DNA from: Lithodes maja
Taxonomy: Eukaryota > Arthropoda > Malacostraca > Decapoda > Lithodidae
Length of the DNA stretch: 64,000 bases
Direction of reading: 5' to 3'
NCBI GenBank assembly: GCA_037953745.1
Contig: JBAKBP010006542.1
Span: 45,289 to 109,288 of the forward strand
Shown here: positions 31,214 through 43,300 of the stretch, piece by piece
How the letters are laid out: each line of letters opens with the position of its first letter
Position numbering within the stretch: the first letter of the stretch is position 1
Notes under the pieces: generated by a model
Seen by the model: only the letters and a program-made list of their open reading frames with translations
Database searches by the model: none
What the model was told of the DNA's origin: nothing
Program-made: the position numbers and the translations under genes

Positions 31214-31600
31214 TTTGCATGCGAGCCTATAGGCTATGTATCTAAATATTACGTTACAAAGACAACGGCCAAATAATAGTCTAATTAAGAGACGCCAACC
31301 GGCGGACTTCTATGTTATGGAGAAAAAATAGTACACTAAATAGCAATACCTACTAATGGATCATATTGAACAAGAAAAAATGTTAGGTCAGGTCATATGT
31401 CACAGGAAGTCTGAAACGGAAAAGAAAATTATTGGGGAAAGATGATGGGTGGGATGCAGGACTTAGGCAGGCGCAATGATACAACCCTGCATTCCGGCTC
31501 TAAGCATCGCTTGGCTAGTCTTGCCAGTTTATCATAGAGTTGTTCCTGCATCCTGTTATATGTCCCCTTGTTCATTGCCTTAAAATCCCTTACTGGTAGC
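31214..31600. other. 5' leader of the BEL element
   Basis: Non-coding leader between PBS and Gag. No open frame or special structure recognised. Confidence 0.5.
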
Positions 31601-31603
31601 TAA

Positions 31604-31623
31604 TTCCCGGGTCTGGGCACCAA
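31604..31623 (-). promoter_or_regulatory. Primer binding site of the BEL element
   Basis: One base inside the 5' LTR the minus strand reads TGGTGCCCAGACCCGGG. The TGG start and position fit a tRNA primer site; the tRNA is not identified. Confidence 0.65.
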
Positions 31624-32421
31624 TGTGGTAAACTATCAATGGAAGTTAAATATTACTAAGCTATAATGAATCAAATAAAATCAATCTAAATGAAAACTAC
31701 TCTATATCTAAATTGAATTAAATCTGAAACAAGCTAATTTATATCCAAAGGTCTCACATAACAAATGTATATATAGGGTAAGGTTATAAGGGTTAATATT
31801 AGCCAGGAATTAACTCACCAATAGTTCCACATGGCAATGAGGCAAGGGAGAACGTTTTACCCAATATGGTGGTGGACAATGGGGAACGAGACTTCGGTCC
31901 CAAGACTCGAGTCAATTTAAAGAAAGAATAAATGATTACATGGGAATGGACATGATTATTATAATTTATGCTTATCTATCAGTCAGTCATGATGTCGATG
32001 AGAGCGTCGTGATGGTGTAGCTGCGTGTATTGCTGTATGTGTATTGTGATTACAGGCACAAAAGCTCGATCAACTGAGGGCGGAAAAATTAGATGTTGAC
32101 TGGTTGGTGTTCGTGAAGGCTCTGGCGTACCTCAAAAGCACACCTTGCTGCCTTGGCAAACCGCCAGGAGCCCAAATTATCGTACCGCAATTAGGTTGCT
32201 CTATACGATAAATTATATTAATATATACGATAAATTCATATATACTACATAAGACCATGGCAATATTGCTTAATATCATATTAGGCCTTTTATAACTTAA
32301 CTTATTTACAATCTTATAATATACGATCTACTCGTCCTACGTCGTGCTGTAGGAGAGATCGTGACGTCACAGAGACATACGAGATCACAAAAGACTCATA
32401 TTCTATCGTATTTATACGATA
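31624..32421 (-). repeat. 5' LTR of the BEL element
   Basis: Partner of 24604-25403. Its outer end reads TATCG where the other LTR has TGTATCG, so the first two bases of the 5' LTR appear lost beside the ATCAG target duplication. Confidence 0.9.
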
Positions 32422-32756
32422 ATCAGTGATCAATATTTGTTTGGATTTCTTTATAAAAATATATTACAACTTAATTATTGTTCATTCTTTATCTCTTTAG
32501 TTAAAACTACCCTCCTTTGGTTTCTATCCCTCCATCTGTGCCTTTGTCTCTAATTTTCTTTCCGACCATTCCATAGCTGCGGTTGTGGATGGCCACTGTT
32601 CACTTCCTCAACCTATCAACTCTGGTGTTCCTCAGAGTTCTGTCCTATCTCCAATTCTCTTCTTTCTATTCTATTCTATTCTATTCTATATGCTCAGGCC
32701 CAATCCCCACTTTTCCTATTTTTTTATTGTATTTTTCTCTATTTTATTTTATTTTA

Positions 32757-33045
32757 TTTTTTTTTTTTTTTCTTGGGGATGGCTGACTCAAGACAGAGCT
32801 AGAACAGGAAAACACAAAACACAAGACAAAACAGCGAACAAACACAGACAAAACACAAAATTCACACACATCTACGTCACCTATCACACCTACGACACCT
32901 GGTCACAGAGACCAGGGTCACCAAGGTCGCTCCAGCACTCCCCCGGTCCCCGACCACCCGGAGAGGCTCCGATCTCGGCAGGCAGACATGTAGCGGAGCC
33001 AAAGCCACAAGGCCGCCCACCACACTTCCAGGCGCACCCTTCATA
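32757..33045 (-). mobile_element. Poly(T)-headed retrosequence inside LINE C
   Basis: On the minus strand this is a G/T-rich sequence ending in a 15-nt A run (T run at 32757-32771) plus a T-rich zone to 32700. That is the signature of a poly(A)-tailed transcript inserted antisense. No coding similarity recognised, so it could be a LINE 3' UTR, a SINE or a retrocopied non-coding RNA. Confidence 0.4.
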
Positions 33046-33377
33046 TTAATCGTCGCCCTGTACCAGCGATGGTGAATCGCCGTCAGTAATAAAGTCACTC
33101 GTCAGTACCAGCGACGGAAGATCGCCATCGGCACTATACGGTACTTGTAACTGCCCGTATCGAGCGGTACCAGGTACCGTGATATGTACGCACTGTTTTG
33201 AGACCTTGACAACACTTCTCGGCTTATATTTAAGGTCTCGCAGCCTACCTGGCTCAGTATTCCTCCAACTTTTCAAGTGGAAGGGTATCCTCTCTCGAGA
33301 CTGAAGCCATTTTGGCCTCATTACCTGATACTGGAGGGTACATTTATGGTAATACCTTCTGGTACAGTAGGGGTTAA
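33046..33377. mobile_element. MITE-3, copy 1 (TTAA target)
   Basis: A 332-bp non-coding unit bounded by TTAA (33046-33049 and 33374-33377). It matches 48949-49269 over its length (shared CCAGCGACGG word, the GACAACACTTCTC block and the end ACAGTAGGGG). It interrupts LINE C immediately before an NDLLN-coding stretch. Confidence 0.75.
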
Positions 33378-34163
33378 TGACCTTCTCAACCGCACCTCCA
33401 GCCCCATATGCTGACGACTCTACATTACACTATTCAACTAGCCTTCCACAAAATTATGTACAGCAGGAAATAAAAAACTCACGTAAGGAAGCAATTTAAA
33501 ACCTATCTTCTGATCTCTCTACAATCTCTAATTAGGGCATAGAAAACCTTATTTATTTCAATGCTTCCAAAACTCAATTTCTCCATCTGTCTACTTGTCG
33601 CACCCTTCCAGAAAACTATGACCTACTCTTCAATATCATACAAATTAACCCTTCATCTTCTCTTAATATTCTTGGTGTCTCTTTTTCTTCTGATCTCTGT
33701 TGGAAAGATCATATTACCACTCTTGATAAAACAGCTTCCCAGAAGCTGGATGTGCTCAGCCGCCTTCAGGGGTTCTTTACCCCTGCGCAGCTTCTTGCTC
33801 TGTACAGGGGCACAGTGCATCCATGTATTGAGTATTGTTCACATGTGTGTGTGGGGAGGATATTCTTACACAGCACTTTTAGACAAAGTAGAAAAGAAAG
33901 CCTTCCGTCTCATTAACTCACGTCCACTCACCAATTCTCTGCAGTCTTTCTCTCTTCGCCGCAATGTTGCATCTCTCTCACTATTCTACCGCTATATTAA
34001 TAATCAGTGTTCCTCAGAGCTGTCTCAGTGTATACCACCCCCTCTTCGTAGAGGAAATATAATTCATGCAATTTATCATGTCTAAATAGAGAAGAATAGT
34101 TTTGGAAGGAAAGATACAGTCATTAGATATTGATGATCCGTTTTAATTTGTATATATCCTGTG

Positions 34164-34645
34164 CAGAAGAAATAACACACAAGGATTTAGATTTATTCAG
34201 AAGGCATTAGATATTGCAGTTAACCCTCTGGAAACTATAAAAGATTCAATTAGAAATAAACTAGATTCTGCAACTATTATTTTTACATATAGAACAGTGT
34301 TAAACCCTGAGCTTAAAGTGCATGACGTGTATTCTAACAAGGAATATATACAGACCATACACGCATAGCATTCTCAAGATTGCGTTTGATGTCTCATAAC
34401 TTAAAAATAGAAACAGGAAGATGGAGCAGAACACCGGCGGAGTTAAGACTTTGGGGATGTGGAGAAGGAAGGGTTTAGGATGAGGCTCATGTTTGACTAG
34501 AGTGCCCTATGTCTAATGATCGCAGAATCAGCTTCAATATGTTAATTTTGTCTTCTATGCCTAGATTGCTAAACGAGAGACAATACTGTGGTGAACTGTG
34601 CAAATATATTGACAGGGTTTTAAACCTGTATGCGTAATGTCGTAC
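34164..34645 (+). pseudogene. C-terminal fragment of another LINE polyprotein
   Basis: Two frames together give a recognisable LINE C-terminus: FIQKALDIAVNPLETIKDSI..., then after a frameshift near 34355 the block RIAFSRLRLMSHNLKIETGRW, a Cys/His motif (GCGEGRV then EAHV..ECP) and a helical tail. Many Jockey/CR1-like RT proteins end with such an RLRL...H...C-C-H-C module. Internal stops are present. No RT core is adjacent. Confidence 0.6.
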
Positions 34646-35570
34646 AGTGTCCTGTAAGAAAGCAAATATGTTGGTATTAACGCGATCGTGTCATATATGT
34701 CTGGGGGAGTTAATTGGCTATTTATTGCGTGGTAATTGCGCATGGTGATTTTGATCTTAACCTGACAAGTGCGAAATAGACCTAGGGGCTAGGGTAGTTA
34801 TTTGTGCATTTCTAGCCTTGGATTCTGACAAAATTTGTTATATTTACAATATAGAGCATTATTTGTTTTCGGTATGCTTTTATTTTACATATATGATGTA
34901 TATATGAACCTTCAAGAGTGCTAAAATAAGTGGGAAAAGCATTTGGGTGGTGAAAAACGAAGATATTGGCCACCTGGTCATAATCTCAGGCGAGAGAGAG
35001 CCACAGGCAACCCTCCTCTCTCGCTGTCTGTGAGGTAACTGAGACGAGCGGGGCGGTGTGGGCCGGTGTCTGGGTGTTACATAACGATCTTTTCTGCAAC
35101 CCACTTGTGCTACATTATCGCGGGAGAGAAAAATAACCGATAAATGATGATTATAAGAGGAAAAATAGGTGATAATTGAGGAGGGGAGGGAGGGGGGAAT
35201 AAGGTGGGGAAGGAGGGGAGGGGGGTGGGTGAGATTTACATGGATGAGTACTGGAGGGGAATCATCTCACCTAGAGACAACTTCCTTTGTTTTGATAGGC
35301 CCTTTTTTTTTTGGAAGGCTTTTTTTATGGTCTTGCTTCCGTGAGGCCTATCGCGTTCCCTATAGGAAGCCTTCCGTGAGGCCTATCGCGCTTGCCGGGT
35401 TAATAATCACTGAATACAACTGATAAAGCCCTCTTTGATATGTGTATAATTATAGTCTTTTTGATGGACAACATTTGTATTGTACTCACATTATGTAAAT
35501 CATGTATTACAAGGTATTGTAGATTATATGTTGTCAATAAACTAACTAACTAACTAACTATCCAGACATT
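34646..35570. other. No gene; short local repeats
   Basis: Non-coding. A 30-bp word (CCGTGAGGCCTATCGCG) occurs twice at about 35338-35400. AATAAA followed by (CTAA)n at 35536-35560 could be the microsatellite-type 3' tail of a retroelement. Confidence 0.4.
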
Positions 35571-35704
35571 TTGGCTCAAACGTCCCTTGATTTTGGTTCT
35601 GTCACTCTTTCAACACTGGGGGAGACATTAATTTTGCCAAAGGCAATTCTGCCCTCACTCACATACAAAAAAAAGTGGGTGGAGAGGGGTTTGTGTAAGC
35701 AGAG

Positions 35705-35714
35705 GTGTGTGTGT

Positions 35715-35747
<33 letters not shown>

Positions 35748-35750
35748 CTT
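35705..35750. repeat. (GT)n microsatellite
   Basis: Imperfect GT/TG repeat; a shorter one lies at 35817-35836. Confidence 0.85.
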
Positions 35751-35999
35751 TGTGTGAATAGTATGTCTGTAGTATATTGTCACTTGTGTGTATATATTAC
35801 TTTGGGTACAGTGTGCATGTGTGTGTGTGTGTGTGTACAGGTATATTAGTGGTGTGGGTGTTCAAGGGTAGGGTGGTAGAGATAGGGCGAGGGAGAGGGT
35901 AGATGGTGTATTTATTGAATTCTCTTATTATGGTATAAATGTTCGAATGTGCAAGTGTGTATAATACATGTGGGTATGTACTGTACTTTAAGTGTGGTG

Positions 36000-36157
36000 T
36001 ACAGTCGTGAACATTAATATGGTTTCACCCATTTGAATATTTGAACCTTTAAAGTCATTTTTCGAAGCACCTGCGATATAATAAAACATTTGTTATGTCT
36101 GGCTTGGGATCTATACTGATGCAAATGAGTGTAACCGTATTGGTGCTCACGACTGTA
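36000..36157. mobile_element. Tc1/mariner-type MITE
   Basis: A 156-bp element flanked by TA (36000-36001 and 36156-36157) with imperfect terminal inverted repeats of about 45 bp starting CAGTCGTGA at both ends. TA targets and CAGT tips are typical of Tc1/mariner. It has no coding capacity and sits between two minisatellite units. Confidence 0.8.
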
Positions 36158-36261
36158 CATGTTCAAGTGTGAGGTGTTGGGAATAAGCGTTAGAGTGAGG
36201 GGGTCAAGGAGAGAGTAGAGGAGGTCTCCATTGAATTGTCTCATTACGGCATGTGCAGGGT

Positions 36262-36320
36262 GGTATGTATGTTTGTATGTATGTATATATGACTATGTAT
36301 GTATGTATGTATGTATGTGT
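36262..36320. repeat. (TATG)n microsatellite
   Basis: Imperfect TATG/GTAT tetranucleotide repeat. Confidence 0.85.
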
Positions 36321-36500
36321 GTTGTACATGTTTAGGTGTAGGGTGGTGTATGTAGAGATAGGAGTGAAGGGGATCGGGTGGAAAGGGGTTGGGGGGGGGG
36401 GAGGATTGGAAAGGGAGGACGGTGGGAGGGAAATGGAGGGAGGATGGGGAGGGAGGGGGTTTCTACTGAGTTGTCTCATTACAGTGTGTGACTTGACAAG

Positions 36501-39070
36501 CTACACACACATACATAGGGAGGAGGGCGGAGGGAAGGGTGGGATGAGAAGGAGGGAAGGAAGGAAGGACAAAAATAGAAGGATGGAAGGGTAAAATGCC
36601 CCAGAACGAGAAGCCCACCACAGAAGCCACAAACGAACACCACACAGAAACACCAAAGGAAAGGTCCACAGAATGAAAGGACCAGCTGACCGAGCCAGCC
36701 ACTTCAGACAGGCCCAAGCCCGCAGGGCTAAGCAGCCCTTTTTCCTTTTTCTAAACTGACCATTTTCCACACCTCACGTACACTAACCCCACCCCCTCGT
36801 GTCCTACACTCCTAACTACAAAGATGATGAACAGGAATATACATTCATATTAAAAACACCCATGCCCTGTCCCGACGTTGACCCAATGCCAACACATCAG
36901 ACAGCCATAATTATATCTATGTATGTTCTTACATCCGAGAAGTAGATGTTATATATCTTAGAAGTTAAAACACCCACGCTTGTCCCTAGACCTCGTATAT
37001 CATTTTCCATGACGAGTATAGATATATGTAACCCGTGCTCAGTCGCCCCTTGCATTGTTCCTCTAGTAACTAAGTATTAATATTAACATTCCCTAACATC
37101 TTGTCTTGCCAGACTAAGCTTCTGAAGACCCATCGCCCCATAAATCGATGTATGCAATCCTTAGGTTAAGTATTTTTTATCCGCCATTGTGTTCACCTTT
37201 TTCCATTTACTTTCCACAATTGTCATACGTCTTCCCCTTGCCTCCTTCGTATCCACAGCCCACACTACGCCAATTTACTTCGTGTCTTACACCTCTTACC
37301 CCAACCAGAGATTGTATAAGATAACCTGGTTACCAGTATCTGTCCTAAGTACCCCGAAACAATAACTAAGTACCCCTACGAACTGCCGCTGTTGTTGGTA
37401 TTTATATTTATATTTAATAGAAAACGCAGTTCCCAGGGCCAACTAATAGTATTCATAACCCTCGGACTGATCACATAACTCTATCTTTTCCAGACTCATA
37501 TACCACCCCATAGTTGCATTCCCCGGTAGCATATTTTGGCTAACGTATTCTACTGCCTTTTCAAACTTCCATATCAATTGTAGCCTAATGCCACCCCCAC
37601 ACCCAGGGACCTTAGGGACAAAATTTCCCTGTAGCCCTTGAACTCTCCCCCCCTCTCATTAAGAATTCCCGCGCTTCTCGACTCTTGTCCGACCTAGCCT
37701 CTCTCTCATACCTCTTGAAGATCCTTGAATTGTCCGTTGCTAACGCTCTCCAACCTTTTATATATATACTCCTATCTAGCATACCTTCACTTAGTAGGCC
37801 AGAACAACATTAGAACTTTACTAGCCCCTTGCATGCCATCTATTCTCTTACAACACATTCACAACCCTGCACCCAATGGTCGTCGGTGCGAGGCTAGCCG
37901 CCCCGCCAGTACTAACTTCTATTGCCATACTTCCAGATAAATGTGGCAGAGTTAGCAACCCAGTCTCCACCACATCCAGCAAACCCTACAATTAACAACC
38001 AGCCGAGTAAAACCAGCTAGCTAAGGCACCTTCGGTTTTGGTATTAAAGACACCCACATCTGTCTCATACACAGAGGGTTATTATAAACACTGGTGATAT
38101 GGCAAGCCCTAGCCACAGCCGCCGGACGACGATCACAGAGAGAGGGCGCCCAGCTCCCCCTTTTTGCCCACCCGAGGAGGGAGACCCCCACCCCCGCGGA
38201 GGTATACCTGGCCCCTGTTTTGACTTTCGAGTCATTGCCAGGTAGCACAGGAATTCTTCCTATCAATGAACTAACCATGAATGACTAACACCTTTACTAA
38301 CCTCTATTAACTCACAATAAACCATTTACCTTTCTTGCATGCTCTGATCACTAAATTAGCACCTCAGCTATACCATAGAATGAAGATTGAACAATCTAGA
38401 GAGACGCTCCTATCACAGCTGTCCCCATCCTCCTCGCAAAGTAGATCCAGTCTCTCTCCCCTAAATACGTCCAGTGTAGCCAAAATAGTACCTCTTACTA
38501 AGGCTCAGTTATATGAAAATATAAAGGCTTCCTATAGCCCTGTGCCACAACAGTAAATACCATCTTACCTAGTCTCCATTTCTATTGAGAGCTCAATTAA
38601 GTCCATAAGACTCGAGATCCCTACTGTCTACAGGGTCCAGAACCGAGCCTATAAATCTAACTCCCTCCCCCAGTCAAATCAGTTGAAAGCTAGACACCAA
38701 CCAGGGGTCACTACCCTGCAGTTAACTTCTAGCTCTGCCCTTGTGTTGTTCCGGAGTGAGATCCCAGAGCCGGCAGACTCCGTGGCAGATTTGGATAGAA
38801 GGACCTGCCCACGTATTTAAGAACTTCACACATATGGCCCCCCTGGACGGCCGCGGAACTAGTCGTTAGCCCCCAACATCATGGACGCAAGATAACCAGG
38901 ACCAGACCCATCAGATACTACCCAAGATTCTCTTTAGCAGTACTACATCTTACTGTGCTGTTTAGAGATTTCACTAATTAAATATTTCTACGAAGTGGCT
39001 AAGACTTGCCCAGTGTAATTCATACTTAACCATTCCATTTGGGACGTACTAAGCGATCAGTGCTCTTTAA
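36501..39070. other. No gene recognised upstream of the Gmr1-like element
   Basis: About 2.5 kb, C-rich on the plus strand from 36780, with only short open frames. Three related words near 36852, 36964 and 38045 (AAAACACCC plus a TGTCCC-like word) hint at an old repeat. I searched for a copy of the 44891 LTR here and saw none. Confidence 0.4.
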
Positions 39071-39090
39071 TTAACAGGCGACCTTGACTC
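39071..39090 (+). promoter_or_regulatory. Possible PBS of the Gmr1-like element
   Basis: TTAACA followed by GGCGACCTTGAC resembles the LTR end plus PBS of the nested element (CGTAACA, then TGGCGACCTTGC). It lies 575 bp before the likely Gag start. If right, a 5' LTR end is at 39076, but no matching LTR body is recognised upstream. Confidence 0.35.
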
Positions 39091-39662
39091 TCGTAATTAC
39101 CTTATTCAGATATTAAAACTCTAGTGATATCTAACGTTCGCCCACTGATTTGCGTTCTATGTATTTCTGAAACAAGGATATAAAACTTAGATCAGTACCC
39201 CCTGAGGTTACTAGAATTCCCGTGCTCTAAAATATGCGTGTCTAATCTAGTCTGTGAACTACTACTTGTGCACCAAAGCTACCAGTAATAAATCTAACAG
39301 TGAATATGAATCTATAAGTAACATTGATGGTCTTCGGTATATAAAACTGTTAAATCAAAGCCAGTGATCAGAAGATTAATACCTGAACGTTGGAAGTGGG
39401 AGACTAGGCTCCATCCAGATCCACTTATGCTAGTGTTGTTCGATTCTATTATATTGTCTTACACAAGTATTCTGCAGTGGTATATCAATAAACGTGATCG
39501 TGTAACTTGCTACCATGTGTTTCTTTGTGTTCTCTATTCCTCATATCTTGTATTGTGCATGCAGCCTTATATACCCAGTCAATTAGAACTCACATTACCC
39601 AAGTTAAACCTGTAGAAAAACAGGGCATAACAGTTTCACTACTTAAAAATCAAATATTAATC

Positions 39663-40355
39663 ATGCCTCAACTAATTAATGAAGAAGATGCTCGAGTTTT
39701 CATAGAATCAGAACCCACAGCCCCTGATATTGACTGTCTGTCCAAATCCGAACTGAAAGTGCTTGCCTCACATCTCCAATTAACTGTCTCAAACATGTCC
39801 AAAGTAGAGGTGGCTCAGACCATAAAAACCCACCTGTTCCCTGTACAAGGCGGGGAGGGTGACGGAGCAGTTGGTGGGATCCCTAGTAAACCTAGCCAAC
39901 TTGATGAACAATTGCCACCTGGTTTTACCATTGATCAATTATTCGAACTAGAACAAACTAGACCAAAGACCGAACAAGCCAGACTAAATATAGAACTAGC
40001 CAGAATAAATGCCGAACAAGCCAGAGCAACGACCGAACAATATGAATATCAATATCGTACGGCTCAACTAAATGTCAACACTAATGCTCCCGTAATTGCT
40101 CCCCCTCTGGGATTAACTATGACTAGTGTCATTCCACCTTTCACTGAGGATAATGTGCAGGATTTCTTTGCTTTGTTTGAGGAAGTTGCTGGAGGTATGA
40201 AGTGGACAAGAGATCAATGGCCTTTTATGTTACAAACCGTTTTGACAGGGCAGGCTCGAGCCACGTATTTGTCAGAAGTAGCAGAAGTTAGGCAGGATTA
40301 TGACAATCTCAAAGAAGCTATCCTAAAAACCTATCAATTGCAGCCTGAGGCTTAA
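39663..40355 (+). pseudogene. Gag N-terminal part of the Gmr1-like element
   Basis: The open frame starts at 39507, but the Met at 39663 begins a protein (MPQLINEEDARVFIESEP) whose EEDARVF motif matches the start of the nested element's Gag, so it is the preferred start. A repetitive charged helix (EQARLNIELARINAEQAR) and a capsid-like core (FTEDNVQDFFALFEEVAGGMKW) follow. TAA at 40353-40355 interrupts the core; the sequence continues in the same frame, and the nested element has Tyr at this point, so a single substitution explains the stop. Recoding is unlikely because the stop lies inside the capsid and not at a Gag-Pol border. Confidence 0.82.
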
Positions 40356-43300
40356 AGGCAATCTTTCCGTAAAAACCAGAAGAAAGTAGAAGAAACCCAT
40401 AAGGTATTTGCCAGGACCATGACTAAAACTTTCAATCATTGGGTCAAGAGTAAGAATGTCACAAGCTACAACGATCTGAAGGAGTTGGTCCTGTTAGAAA
40501 ATTTCCTATGGAAAATTGATTCTTCTGTATCCTATCATTTAAAGGGGAAAAAGGTAGATTGTCTTGCCGACGCTGCTGACATGGCTGACACATACGTGCT
40601 CAACAACAAATTTCGTGGAAAGAAGCCCTACGATAATTCTAGTTCTAATTTTAAGTATCCCAATCACAAATCTGACAGACCCAGTCACAAGCCTATAACG
40701 TCTTCCCCAGCTAGCCAAAACCGAATTGTTCCCCCAACTAAAAATGCGACTCAGGGCAATGGTAACAGAGGTGGGCCCCAAACTAATAGTAATGCTCAAA
40801 GAGGGAACGTTCCCGTATCCCCTAAAGTATGTACTTTTTGTGGCAAGAGAGGCCACCTAGCTTATCAGTGTTGGGCCAAGGAGAGAACCGAGAGATCGGG
40901 GCAGACAGTTGCCGCCGTATCTCAAACTCCATATGTGCCTGTAATGAAGGACTCCCGACAGAAGGAGTACCTAGCACCAAAAGTTCCTTTAATGCAGGAC
41001 TCTCAGAAGGAGTACCTAGCAGCTAACGTAAAACATCTAGACAGGGGTGTAGTAGCATGTGTGGTGCAACCCACTAGGGTTAAGCCAATAATAATTTCAC
41101 CATCAGTGCAGGACAGTTACCGTCCCTTTATTTCATCTGGCAACGTGAGATTAAATGGTTGTATGCATGAGGTAAAAATTCTGAGAGACACAGGTTCTAC
41201 TAGCACCCTCATGGTGAATCCTTACACTGAGTGCCCACCTGGCGAACCAGTTGTAATGAGAGGTGCTGGAGGCCAGTTTTATGCATACTTGGTAAAAGGC
41301 GAAATTGAATGTGAGTTACTACAGGGCGAGGCCACCATAGCTTTGTGTAGGTCCCAAGATATCCCTGTGCCTGGGGTAACGCTCCTTTTGGGGAATGATG
41401 TAGCAGGTGAGAAGGTCCGACCAGACCCCATTTTGTCACTTTCCCCTGTTAACGAGCCACTAACCGGTGAGCTCGAAAAGGAGATGCCAACAGTTTTCCC
41501 TGTGTGTGCTGTCACACGTTCAATGTCTCAAGTAGCAGTTCCCTCAGACAGAAATGTACCGAATGTAAGAGTTGATGAAAGGGATGATGAGAGTGTGAAT
41601 GACGCTCCAACTGTGCCTGATGATGTGACTGAGGTGGATTTATCTGACACCTTTATGGCTCATCTTGACCCTAACGATGACCATGAAACCCCTCCAAATT
41701 GTCCTAGTGGCCTGGTAGAGCTACAGAGAGATGATAGTGAATGCAAGGAGTTAGCTGCCAGGTCCGTGAGTGAAGAGGAATGTGAGAAGGAGGGTGGTGA
41801 ATGTTTCTACCTCAAAGGAGGAGTATTGTGGCGAAGATGGAGACCGCCACACAGACCAATCGATGACGGGGCTTGGGACGTCCATCAAGTAGTAGTCCCC
41901 AAACCTTGTCGTAAAGATATCATGGAAATGGCACATTGTATACCATTGGCAGGACACCTAGGTGTGAGAAAAACTCTAGACAGAATCAGAGCCCACTTTT
42001 ACTGGCCAGGAATGCGTGCAGATGTAGTGGAGTGTTGTAGAGTGTGTCACACTTGCCAGATGACAGGAAAACCCAATCAGAAGGTGCCTGTACATCCTCT
42101 GGTGCCCTTGCCCGTTTTCGAGAATCCTTTTACTCGGGTGGTAGTGGACATTGTTGGCCCATTGCCTAAGACTTCCCAAGGTAACATTTATTTATTAACT
42201 ATCATGGACATGGCAACTCGCTACCCAGAGGCTATACCCTTAAGGACTACCTCTGCTCCAACTGTCATCAAGGAACTGCTCAAATTCTTCACCAGAATGG
42301 GTTTCCCCCATGAAGTACAAAGTGATCAAGGAACTAATTTTACCTCTAACATTTTTAAGCAGTCCCTGAAGGAGTTGGGTATCGAGCATGTTAAGTCTAG
42401 CACCTACCACCCAGAGAGTCAAGGGGTTCTCGAACGATATCATCAGACATTAAAGGGAATGTTACGTAAATATTGTACAGAGACCGGAGTTGAGTGGGAT
42501 AAGGGGGTACCTTTTCTTTTATTTGCTACTCGTGAGGTTCCAACTGAATCCCTGGGTTTTTCCCCTAATGAGCTAGTTTTCGGTCACCAGGTAAGAGGTC
42601 CTTTGCAACTATTGCAGGATAGCCTAGTTGGCCAGGAGGGGAACCAAAACCTCCTCAAGTATGTTTCAGATTTCAAAACCCGGCTGAGATCCTCATGTGA
42701 GTTTGCCGCTCAAAACTTGACCGTGGCTAAAAGCTCCATGAAGAAATGGTATGACAGAAAAGCCCGTGAGAGGGAGTTTCAGCCCGGTGATGAGGTTTTG
42801 GTCTTGCTCCCCCTTTTTGGCCAACCTTTATCTGCCAAGTTCAGAGGCCCATATAAGATCATTCGGAGGGTGAGCATTACCGATTATCTAGTAACTACCC
42901 CAGACAGGAGAAAGCCCACGCAAGTATTCCATATAAATATGTTGAAACCCTACCATAGGTCCCCTGATTCCTCTCCTCCAGATTCTCCCACTGTGGCAGT
43001 GAATGTCAGGACCTGTGAACAGCCTGGTGCGGACGAAGTCTTCAGTTCTCTTACTGACCCGCAACAGACTGTTCCAGAGCCTGAAGGTATCCATGCAGAC
43101 TTTGACTTGTCATGTAGCCTATCCAACTTTCAGTATAATTCAGTGGCTTGGAGGGAATTACCATCTAAACTATGTCATCTTCCCTCTGAGCAAGCGAACC
43201 ATCTAATCTCTGTTTTATCTCAGTCTCCCAGTGTGTTCCGTGATACTCCAGGGCTCACTTCTTTGGCCGTGCACGACATCGACGTAGGGGATGCAACTCC

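Larger units (their letters stand above)
24599..32426 (-). mobile_element. BEL/Pao LTR retrotransposon, nearly full length
   Basis: LTRs of about 800 bp at 24604-25403 and 31624-32421 enclose a minus-strand gag-pol with the BEL/Pao order: Gag, protease, RT, RNase H, integrase, C-terminal domain. The TSD ATCAG is present at 24599-24603 and 32422-32426. LTRs are about 98-99 percent alike by eye, so it is fairly young. It is disabled by a MITE at the gag-pol junction, a TGA, a frameshift in integrase and a changed RT catalytic residue. Confidence 0.92.
32490..34085 (+). mobile_element. LINE remnant C, interrupted by two insertions
   Basis: RT sequence at 32490-32665 (FLSDHSIAAVVDGHCS...INSGVPQSSVLSPILFF, motif B) resumes at 33378 with NDLLNRTSSP, the YADDSTLHYS block (motif C) and, further on, RLINSRPLTNSLQSFSLRRNVASLSLFYRY. 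The gap of about 700 bp holds a (TTCTA)n patch, a poly(T)-headed segment and MITE-3. The family is related to but distinct from LINE A/B. Numerous frameshifts are present. Confidence 0.75.
35840..36500. repeat. Minisatellite of about 160-bp units (three units)
   Basis: Three diverged units share TTCAAG/TTTAGGTGTAGGGTGGT-like starts and TGAATTGTCTCATTA-like ends (about 35848, 36158 and 36325). They are purine-rich on the plus strand. The first gap is enlarged by a mariner-type MITE and the last unit by a G-run. Confidence 0.6.

Noticed and set aside
36780..39070. Candidate 5' LTR of the Gmr1-like element
   Set aside because: No copy of the 44891 LTR is recognisable here; only a possible LTR end plus PBS at 39071-39088 was kept, at low confidence.
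40353..40355. TAA in Gag considered as programmed readthrough
   Set aside because: It lies in the middle of the capsid-like region and not at the Gag-Pol border, and the related nested element has a Tyr codon there.
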